Below, piece after piece: positions 9,374 through 17,501 of a stretch of DNA of 27,757 bases (positions are counted from its first letter, which is position 1; each line of letters starts with the position of its first letter). The notes under the pieces are model-generated. The model searched no databases. It was not told the DNA's origin and saw only the letters and a program-made list of their open reading frames with translations. The translations under genes were made by a program, and so were the position numbers. Origin of the DNA: a virus; IMG/VR virus record IMGVR_UViG_3300043411_002715, positions 1 through 27,757 of that record. The stretch is one strand, 5' to 3'.

Positions 9374-11251
9374 CTAATCTCTCCTTTCATCATTGTCAAG
9401 TTCATTAATAAACACTTTGTATCCATCAATTACTAACTGTGTAAATTCATTCAGGGCATCGACTGTATCAATCTTGTCTCCATCACCAGGCAAAAGATTT
9501 TTAAATTCCCCATTTTTAATTCTATCGTATTGAGATTTAGATAGTAGCCCTAATAAACCTTCCTCTGATATAGTAAACATTGCTAACGCAAATACGGCAA
9601 GATCTATTGTTCCTATACCAATATCAGTTCCTAATATCACACCGATTTCTTGTGCTTTCTTTTCTATGTTAATTGCCGCTTGTTTATTTCTGCTTTCTAT
9701 AATCTTCTTTAGATCTTCATCAATTCTTTTTCTTGGCACATCAATAACACTTATTAACCCACTCATCATATGAGAATTATGCATAGATGAACTTCTCTGT
9801 GTTTGTGATTGCAAATCCATAACTTCGGAATTATCCCCTAACAAAAATAATATAGAGTCCTCAATTAATTTTTGTTGCTGTAAAACCAATAACGAATTTT
9901 CACTAATAGCCTCATCAGGAGCTTGTTCTTCAGTTCCTGTCATTTGAACGGCAGCCTCATTAGAAGCTATATTTTCAACCTGTCCTGTTGATGCATCTTC
10001 GTCTATTGGTAATCTTCGAGATTTTTCCATTTCATTAATCATAATATCTATATCAGAATATAATTTCTGCGCTAAACCAGATATGGCACTCCTTAATCTT
10101 AATATAAACAAAGATTCTAGTACACCAAAGTTATCAGGAATAACTTCCACACCACCTGATTCACTCCCAATTTCGTAATTGATTGAAAAATCATCTATAT
10201 TACTATCGTCGGATTTTAAAAAAGTATTTGAGCCACTTATTTTATCTAAACGAATTCTTATTACACTCTCTAATAATGTAGGTCTAATATTTGAATTATT
10301 AATCTTTCTATTTTTTACAGAAGAGAATGGAGTTGATATAATTTTATCAGGCTCATTTATATATCTTGATATTTCAATATTTTGAATAGGTGGTAATAAT
10401 AAATATGAAAATTTCCATAAGTCTTGAGATATTGACGCTATCCCCACCTTAACTTCTTCTAAAGAAGAATTATTATGTAATTCTTCTATTTTTGTTGTTC
10501 CTATAGCATTACCAGTATAAGGATCCAAAAAAGGTTCGGTTTCCGAAGTTCTCATTATTTCTGTTGGTGTAAATGTAGCAATTTCTCCAGTTGACTTATC
10601 GAACAACTGATTTGTTGCTCGATCTACAATTGTGTCTAATAAATTGGCAATTTCATCCATTGATAAGTTTCTTATTGATATGGTATTACCAGCCAACTCA
10701 GATTCTGTTTTTTCTGAAATGTTATAAATACTATTGTTTATTAAAAACTTTCTAGAATCTCTATTTTTTTGTCTCTCATTTAAAATAGTATTTTTCACTT
10801 CTTGATATGACAAATTTAAAGCATTACCAGTTATTGGATCTATAGCTTTTAATGTCTGAGAACTTCTTATTTCACTATCTTCTTGTGTTAAACCGAATTC
10901 TGTTAAACCAACTGATGGCATACCAAGCATTCTCATAAATGCATTTTCATAAGACTCTTGTGTAGCAACTGTATTGGAAAAATCAACATCAAATTGATTT
11001 GTGTCACTATTTATAAAAAAATCAATTGGTAGATAACTAGATCTCATCTGACGAATAGCTTTAGCTATTGATAAAAATTGCTCCGTAACTTCTTTTGATG
11101 AAGCTTCTTCTTTATAAGCATTTATTAATGATTCTAAATCTAAATACCTATTAGAACCTTCTCCCTGTTGCTGTTTTGAAATTCCAAATGTTCCATTTAG
11201 AATTTCCTCTGCACTTTTAATTCTTGTTTCCAAATCCCTATTGTCTGACAT
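9374..11251 (-). CDS. Uncharacterised 625-residue baseplate-module protein
   Basis: I do not recognise a family. The protein is acidic and mostly helical in pattern. It contains an internal duplication: residues about 127-146 (LKAIDPITGNALN) and about 231-250 (EPFLDPYTGNAIG) share RxSxT...DPxTGNA. A Gln-rich helix lies near residues 450-468 (LLVLQQQKLIEDSILFLL). A hydrophobic stretch near 544-565 (IGTIDLAVFALAMFTI) is interrupted by an Asp and has no flanking signal, so a membrane role is uncertain. Its ATG overlaps the preceding stop as TAATG, with GGAG five bases upstream, so it is probably coupled to the 2082-residue gene. It is the only gene here ending in TAG. Its place between spike-side genes and gp25/J suggests a structural link between hub and wedge; this is inference from position only. 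Confidence 0.8.
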   Translation of the reverse strand: MSDNRDLETRIKSAEEILNGTFGISKQQQGEGSNRYLDLESLINAYKEEASSKEVTEQFLSIAKAIRQMRSSYLPIDFFINSDTNQFDVDFSNTVATQESYENAFMRMLGMPSVGLTEFGLTQEDSEIRSSQTLKAIDPITGNALNLSYQEVKNTILNERQKNRDSRKFLINNSIYNISEKTESELAGNTISIRNLSMDEIANLLDTIVDRATNQLFDKSTGEIATFTPTEIMRTSETEPFLDPYTGNAIGTTKIEELHNNSSLEEVKVGIASISQDLWKFSYLLLPPIQNIEISRYINEPDKIISTPFSSVKNRKINNSNIRPTLLESVIRIRLDKISGSNTFLKSDDSNIDDFSINYEIGSESGGVEVIPDNFGVLESLFILRLRSAISGLAQKLYSDIDIMINEMEKSRRLPIDEDASTGQVENIASNEAAVQMTGTEEQAPDEAISENSLLVLQQQKLIEDSILFLLGDNSEVMDLQSQTQRSSSMHNSHMMSGLISVIDVPRKRIDEDLKKIIESRNKQAAINIEKKAQEIGVILGTDIGIGTIDLAVFALAMFTISEEGLLGLLSKSQYDRIKNGEFKNLLPGDGDKIDTVDALNEFTQLVIDGYKVFINELDNDERRD

Positions 11252-14200
11252 TAGTTCTCCAACGCTGACCCAAAAGCTTGTGGATCTGTAATAATGTTAT
11301 CTCCTCCACCACCCTGCGAAGAAATAAATGTTCCTTCTTGAGAAGAATTAACAAAATATATAGTTATAATACGATCAACTTTTGTTAATGCGCCCAAAGG
11401 TGGAGATGATGATACTGCTTGAGTTAAATTATCTGGAACACAATCAACATCAGAAGCTGAATTCGTAGTATCTAAACCAGAATAAGTTAAAGCCTGTATT
11501 GTTCTATCACAAATTCTTGCTCTAAGCTTTACATTCCCTACCTTAGATGCAGTTAACTTTGCAATATATGATGTTCCTGACTTAATTACAACATTATTAT
11601 TTTCCAAGATAAGATTTGCACTCCCAGTCGTGTCACTAATAATATCTATTGATATTCTTTCTGTCAAATCACCAATAATTTCTTTATCATAACTATCTCT
11701 AGGAATAATTTCAATATGTGCAATTTTACCAACTTCAATATTTGCGTTATCACCAATTCCTGCAGCGTATTCTCTAGCTCCTGTAAATGCTGGACCTATT
11801 GAATCGAAACCATCTAGTATTTCTTCATCAATATCTCCGTTTACAAACTCATTCGATGTTGATAAAGTATTATCTTCAATAACTTTAAATGAAGTATTCA
11901 GACTATTAACCACGTATTTACAAATTTGATCCGCAGAACCCTCTAAACATGATATAAGATCATCATTGGCTCCACTAAACTTATCTATATCAATCTCAAC
12001 TAATGGCAAAGAACCTGCAGATTGGGCATCTCTGACACTTGAAACAAGACCTTTTGCTAAAGTTAGATAATCCTGTAAACAGTTCTGAGAATTTGATATT
12101 ATATTGGTGATATCATCAACATTATTATCTTCAAAAGGAAAACTGTTTATTGATGATGTTGAACAAAATTGTTGTAATTGATCAGCTGCCTGTCTCATAT
12201 CAAAGAAATACATTTGCGGAAAATCAAAAACTTGAATTGTACCATCATCTGTAGATGAGTCATTATCTGTATCCAATTCAACATCTTCTCTTGAGAATTT
12301 TAATTTAGGTGCTGACGAAGCATTAACTATTTCTGCTGTAATTTTTGAAACGAAACCATCATCATCATATTCTATTCCATTTTGAATTATAAAATAAACA
12401 TTAAATTCATCATCCATAATTACCAATTTAGGAATGTTATCAAATGTTCTTGTTACAGATTCTGTTCCAGTTTGAACTGGAATACCCGTTGTTTCGTCCG
12501 TTGTAAAAACTGGAACGTCAATATTTATAATCAATGGTTTAACTGATGCCGTTTTTTCAGATGTATTTATATTCAAAAATTCTTCACCATCTACTGGACT
12601 ATAAATGTTGCCAAAAGAAGATATTTTTATTTCTCCATTAATATTTGAAAAAAGTGCTAGAGTACTATCTGCCGTTTGATTTGGCTCAATATTTTTGGAA
12701 TTAAGAGTTGTTGAAATACCCTTTCCTTTAAAAAGAAATTCTACTTGTGTAGGATTTCCAGCCTTCTTAGAAGTTTTTGTAAAAGCTGGAGCCATGGTTG
12801 CATTAAATTCAACCCCATCGTTACCAATATTGGTCCCCCTAAGACTGTCAGGATCGAGAGCCATAGAATTCAAATATGAACCACTGACCGTATTAGCAAT
12901 AACCAATCCAACCGTGGGCTCAATTAAATAAGGAGAACTTGTACTCCCTTCCTCAGAGTCCGTTGAATAAGATTGAGCTATTGGTAACATGACATCAGGT
13001 ATGACAAACAAATCAGGTGCAGCAATACCTGCAACTATGCCTGCCAACATAGTTCCATCAACACCACAATCAGCTTCACCTCCAGCCGGATTTATATTAC
13101 ATGGAAATCTAAAAATTAGCTGTAACAATTCTAAGAAAATTGATAAAATTGATAAAATTGGTTCTAAGAATGATAAATCCGCCTCGATCTCGAACAAATA
13201 TTCTGATAAAGTCTCTTCTAAAGATTTTATTGCTGTAAAATTTATTGGTTTTTGAGCCGCTAAGTTAATTGCTCTAGCTATTTCATTTATTGCTGTTATT
13301 GTAAACAATATTTTGTCAATAACACATTGCAATAACTCTAACAAATGTAGAATCAGCTGAAGAAACATTACTGGTATTGAAATTTGTGGTAACAACAAAA
13401 TTAAATCATATAAACATTGAAATAATCTGATAACTGATTTTGCTATCTTAACTGGATTTAACAAAGAACAAATGACATCAATAATACAAAATATAACCTG
13501 AATAGGAATCATTAGTACTTGAAAGCCATTTAGTGATATTTTCAATTCTGCTAACAAATGAAAAGAAAAATCACAAAATGATTTTATTAAATCTTTCGGA
13601 ACATTTGCTTTATCTAAAACAATACTCGCAAACCGTAGGGGGGCATCCTTTAGTTTATCAATTAAACCCTGAACATCAGGAATTTTATCTTTTAATGGTC
13701 CTGATAACATATCTTGATAAATCTCATCCAAATCAATAACAAAGTCTCTACCAAGATTCAATTTCGCTCTATTTCTTGTCGAGTTATCTGTAGAAGCACA
13801 AACAACAAAACAATTGTCTTTTACCAAAAGAGCTTCCGGGGCTTCAACTATAGCTATATACTCTCCTGGAGTACTCGTAGATTCTGGACGACCTCTTGGC
13901 TTTAAAACTATATCATCTAATTTAATGATAAAATCTCTATCTGTGTTTTTAACCAAAAATTTATATTTTTTTCCAACAGTTATTGGTATTTCATTACCAG
14001 AACTTAACTTTATTGGCTCTTGTTCTTCTTCCCCAATAGAGATTACCTCAGGAACATTATATTTTATTGATGCTAAACCATCTAATAAAATATTTCCAAA
14101 TAATAATACTGTATCTTTTGTTTCATTTAATAAGTAACTTCTTGAATTAAATGTTCCGGCATTATTTATTACAAAATAATTTCTTACTAATTCAGAAACG

Positions 14201-17200
14201 TTACCTTCTGCAATTTCTGGCAATAGAGAGCTTATTTCATTTAAATCCTGACTATTAAATTTAAAACTAGATGATGCTGTTGATTTAACATTAATGTTTG
14301 AAAAACATTTATGTGTAATTTCTTGTTCAGTATTTGTTGGATCAAAAATTAAACCATCAGTATCAGAATTTGGAAAAATTGAATCTAATAAATTTGTCTG
14401 GTTTTCTGCATTGCCAAGTAATCCAGATGTTTTTTGACTTGTTAAAAAATCTCCTAAATTAGGTATTAGCTCCGAATCTGAGATTTCCACATTTAATGTA
14501 AGAATTCCCGTTCTATCATCAATAGAAAATGATGTACTGTTTGTATTTTTTACTACCGCCGTAAATTGCCCTGAATATGAAGAGGTTGCGTAATCAGAAC
14601 CAAACCTTTTCTCATTTTTTTCAATAACAAATGGTAGCACTCCATCTATAACTGATGTTATATTATCCAATATAAATAATAACTTACCTGACCCAATACG
14701 AATAGGTTCTTTTGATATTTTTTTTGAAATATCTATTCCACCTAACTTTATTTTATATCTCTTTCTGAGGAAACTTTCTTTAACACCAGATATTATCAAA
14801 GCTATTCTATTTATCTTGTTAAAGACATTAATTCCACCAGGACTAAAGTCTGTAGTTCCAAATATGTCTTCTGAAAGAAAGAATGGGTTGCCTGCAAAAG
14901 ATGTCGTTATTGAGGAATTACCAGTGTCAGCCGCAAGCCCTAGGACTGTTGCTGGTTCTATAAAAGCAGGCTCTTCTGAACTTCCTAACTTTAGTAAGGA
15001 GTAATCTTCTGATGCAAGAGTTAATTCTGTAGAATTACCAAAAATTTCTTTCAAAGATCTTCCTGAAAACAAAAAATACCCTGTTTCTATATTTTGTAAT
15101 CCTGAAAAGTTATACATAGAATATGCCTGCCCAGGGAATTTAAGTGACGAGCGCCGGGCGGACATTGGATCCTTAACAAAGTCAGATAATAAGGATGAAC
15201 TTAATTTATATTCTATATTTAAAGGCAACAATAATCTGCCTACCGATGTCGTGATTACACCAATATTTTCCGGGAAAGAAACTTTTGATAGAATCTCATT
15301 TGCGGAATTAGACTCAGGGAGAGCTAAATAAGCAAAGACATCGCTACCATCTTTGAATATTTTTGACTTAGATTTTATCGATATTGTTGCACTTTGACCA
15401 TTTTTAAACAATGGAATTCCAACAATAGGTTTTGTTCCAAAAACAGCTGACGAAACCTCACCATCCTGAAACTTGGTTATTAAATTACCCTTTATAGGTC
15501 TTTCGTCATTAAAGTTACTAACCAAATATATAGAATCTTCTGAAGAAATAATGTTGGATCCAGAACCTTGTATTGTTACTATATAAGATTGATTCGCTAA
15601 CAACCCAAAACTTTCCATACTTCTATTTGAAAAATCTAACAAGATTGCGGAATTAGTAGGTTCAGACATAACCCCATCTCCTGGCACAAATATGAATATA
15701 GAACCTGTGTCAGAATTAACTAATTTAACCTGCTTAGCGTTACCAAGATCTTCGCCTAAAATTTCTATAACAACTGGGTCTGCTATTATTATTGGAATAG
15801 ACCCCACAAAACCATTTGGGTTTATTTTTGTTATAGATGGCGTTGCATCTTCTAACACAATATTAGGTCCACTTATTCTTGTTATTTGTCCTAGTGAATC
15901 ACCTACATACGCAATGTATTCGATTGCGCCATCTAAATCTTGTATATTCAGATCACTAAAATCATTGAAATTAAATGTAGCAACATAATTTCCATCCTGA
16001 TTTTTACTAGGTATTGTACTAATCCACTTACTTGGAGTAATTTCATAAAACTTTGGACGGGTTGAATTTAAAATTTCTAAAACACCATATGAAGAAATAT
16101 TAAAATACCTACTATCGTTTTCTGGTAAATTTTCGCCATTATTGCTTAATATCATCTCTGGACGATTAGCTTCCCCAAAAATAACATTTGCATCCTTTTG
16201 TCCAAAAAAAGGAAACCCATTATCCACTAAACTATCGCTTGAAGAACTAAAACCCGGATAATACAGGTCCACTTTATTTCTATAATAATTTAAGTCCGAA
16301 ATTGCTGGAGAACTATTTTCATTTATTGTTGCCGTCCTATTTTCAGTACTTTGAATTGGTTTTGTTAAAACTGGAACGGAAAATAACTCTATTGTGTTAC
16401 CGAAACTAGATATAGTTCTTCTTTTTGAAGCTTTTTGATTCTTAACTACTGGTGAGAGATAGACCCTCACACTTTCATCTTCCGCTAGTTCAAAAACTAT
16501 ATCTAAATTAGATAGTTTTGGAAATTCATGTTGTTGATCTCCAACAAAGTTAGCCAAAGGAGCCTGTTTAAATGAAGAAATTTCTAATCTTGAAATAGTC
16601 GATTCTATTAGAAATTCAAACCAAAGACTACTTTGTGATGAAATAACACTACTACCCATTCCTGCTGAATTTCTACCTGACATATCAGGCATCTTAATAT
16701 ATATTCTTCCATCCATTATTGTATAATAACCACCAATTGATGGTGTTGTATTTTGCCCACCTAAAACATCTTCATTTAAATTTACGATAGGAAAAAATTC
16801 AAGAATAAGATCAACTATATTAGGTTCATTTCCACCTATCAATGGAAAAGAAGGAAGCTCAACATTTAGAAGGGTTGAAGAACTTTGTACAATTTTATTA
16901 TTTAAATCGTTAGCCAATGTTTTTAAATCACCATACGTTCTACCTGATACACCAACTATATCTGCAAAAGATACCGAGTCTAATAAATTATCTAATATTT
17001 TAGAAAATGCTTCAACAGGAATAAATCTAAACTCACATACCCGATTCATCTCTGGGGAAAAAATTCCATCTTTAATGGTTGATGAGTCTTCGCCATTATA
17101 TATAGATAAATATATTGATGGTGCTCTTAATTTATTTTGTTTGTCATCAACAACTTTAAGATTTCTTCTTGCAATATCAAAAAGAGCATTATTTACAAGA

Positions 17201-17499
17201 ACTCTGGATTTAACAAGATCTTCAATTTTGTTTTGAAGATTTAATCCCTGTAATGAAGATAAATTTTTAGTTAAAATATTTGAAACATTTATAGAAGAAC
17301 TTAACTTTAGATTTGATGCACCAAAGCTAACTACCGAACCGCCCGCTAAAGGCAAAATAGTCTGTGATCTTGGAAACTCAATTTTATAAGCAGAATCAAT
17401 CTTTGTTGAGTTAACTCCATCACCACAATTAACTGGCAAACTATCTACACAGTTATCTGTTGTTTGCTTAGGAACTAAACTTGATAAAATCGATGACAT
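11251..17499 (-). CDS. Giant 2082-residue baseplate/hub-associated protein with TIG-like, hydrophobic and Ig-like regions
   Basis: Very large structural protein of unknown exact role. Residues 1-530 are mixed alpha/beta (RAPSIYLSIYNGEDSS, CEFRFIPVEAFSKILD). Residues about 533-656 resemble an IPT/TIG domain (PSITKINPNGFVGS, then VVIEILGEDLGNAKQVKLV). Residues about 1315-1510 are extremely hydrophobic, with several segments of transmembrane quality (IPIQVIFCIIDVICSLL; LILLLPQISIPVMFLQLIL; FLEPILSILSIFLELLQLIF) and unusual cysteines; most other tail proteins here have few. Residues about 1926-2000 look like an invasin-type Ig fold (HIEIIPRDSYDKEIIGDL...KVGNVKLRAR). GAGGA ten bases before the ATG supports the start, two bases after the spike stop. 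It sits between spike and gp25, where no protein of this size is standard. It may decorate the hub, contact lipid or form a membrane-crossing structure; these are inferences. Confidence 0.88.
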   Translation of the reverse strand: MSSILSSLVPKQTTDNCVDSLPVNCGDGVNSTKIDSAYKIEFPRSQTILPLAGGSVVSFGASNLKLSSSINVSNILTKNLSSLQGLNLQNKIEDLVKSRVLVNNALFDIARRNLKVVDDKQNKLRAPSIYLSIYNGEDSSTIKDGIFSPEMNRVCEFRFIPVEAFSKILDNLLDSVSFADIVGVSGRTYGDLKTLANDLNNKIVQSSSTLLNVELPSFPLIGGNEPNIVDLILEFFPIVNLNEDVLGGQNTTPSIGGYYTIMDGRIYIKMPDMSGRNSAGMGSSVISSQSSLWFEFLIESTISRLEISSFKQAPLANFVGDQQHEFPKLSNLDIVFELAEDESVRVYLSPVVKNQKASKRRTISSFGNTIELFSVPVLTKPIQSTENRTATINENSSPAISDLNYYRNKVDLYYPGFSSSSDSLVDNGFPFFGQKDANVIFGEANRPEMILSNNGENLPENDSRYFNISSYGVLEILNSTRPKFYEITPSKWISTIPSKNQDGNYVATFNFNDFSDLNIQDLDGAIEYIAYVGDSLGQITRISGPNIVLEDATPSITKINPNGFVGSIPIIIADPVVIEILGEDLGNAKQVKLVNSDTGSIFIFVPGDGVMSEPTNSAILLDFSNRSMESFGLLANQSYIVTIQGSGSNIISSEDSIYLVSNFNDERPIKGNLITKFQDGEVSSAVFGTKPIVGIPLFKNGQSATISIKSKSKIFKDGSDVFAYLALPESNSANEILSKVSFPENIGVITTSVGRLLLPLNIEYKLSSSLLSDFVKDPMSARRSSLKFPGQAYSMYNFSGLQNIETGYFLFSGRSLKEIFGNSTELTLASEDYSLLKLGSSEEPAFIEPATVLGLAADTGNSSITTSFAGNPFFLSEDIFGTTDFSPGGINVFNKINRIALIISGVKESFLRKRYKIKLGGIDISKKISKEPIRIGSGKLLFILDNITSVIDGVLPFVIEKNEKRFGSDYATSSYSGQFTAVVKNTNSTSFSIDDRTGILTLNVEISDSELIPNLGDFLTSQKTSGLLGNAENQTNLLDSIFPNSDTDGLIFDPTNTEQEITHKCFSNINVKSTASSSFKFNSQDLNEISSLLPEIAEGNVSELVRNYFVINNAGTFNSRSYLLNETKDTVLLFGNILLDGLASIKYNVPEVISIGEEEQEPIKLSSGNEIPITVGKKYKFLVKNTDRDFIIKLDDIVLKPRGRPESTSTPGEYIAIVEAPEALLVKDNCFVVCASTDNSTRNRAKLNLGRDFVIDLDEIYQDMLSGPLKDKIPDVQGLIDKLKDAPLRFASIVLDKANVPKDLIKSFCDFSFHLLAELKISLNGFQVLMIPIQVIFCIIDVICSLLNPVKIAKSVIRLFQCLYDLILLLPQISIPVMFLQLILHLLELLQCVIDKILFTITAINEIARAINLAAQKPINFTAIKSLEETLSEYLFEIEADLSFLEPILSILSIFLELLQLIFRFPCNINPAGGEADCGVDGTMLAGIVAGIAAPDLFVIPDVMLPIAQSYSTDSEEGSTSSPYLIEPTVGLVIANTVSGSYLNSMALDPDSLRGTNIGNDGVEFNATMAPAFTKTSKKAGNPTQVEFLFKGKGISTTLNSKNIEPNQTADSTLALFSNINGEIKISSFGNIYSPVDGEEFLNINTSEKTASVKPLIINIDVPVFTTDETTGIPVQTGTESVTRTFDNIPKLVIMDDEFNVYFIIQNGIEYDDDGFVSKITAEIVNASSAPKLKFSREDVELDTDNDSSTDDGTIQVFDFPQMYFFDMRQAADQLQQFCSTSSINSFPFEDNNVDDITNIISNSQNCLQDYLTLAKGLVSSVRDAQSAGSLPLVEIDIDKFSGANDDLISCLEGSADQICKYVVNSLNTSFKVIEDNTLSTSNEFVNGDIDEEILDGFDSIGPAFTGAREYAAGIGDNANIEVGKIAHIEIIPRDSYDKEIIGDLTERISIDIISDTTGSANLILENNNVVIKSGTSYIAKLTASKVGNVKLRARICDRTIQALTYSGLDTTNSASDVDCVPDNLTQAVSSSPPLGALTKVDRIITIYFVNSSQEGTFISSQGGGGDNIITDPQAFGSALEN
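13136..13160. repeat. Short 9-base tandem repeat inside the 2082-residue gene
   Basis: The plus strand holds 2.8 copies of AAAATTGAT in phase with the codons. On the minus strand it encodes the repetitive hydrophobic segment PILSILSIF, flanked on both sides by FLE, each from a TTCTAAGAA stretch. The period of three codons keeps the frame, so slippage here would lengthen or shorten the hydrophobic helix without breaking the gene. Confidence 0.7.
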
Positions 17500-17501
17500 A
17501 A

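Noticed and set aside
13814-14137. Plus-strand open frame of 107 codons
   Set aside because: Antisense to the 2082-residue gene, low complexity, no domain pattern.
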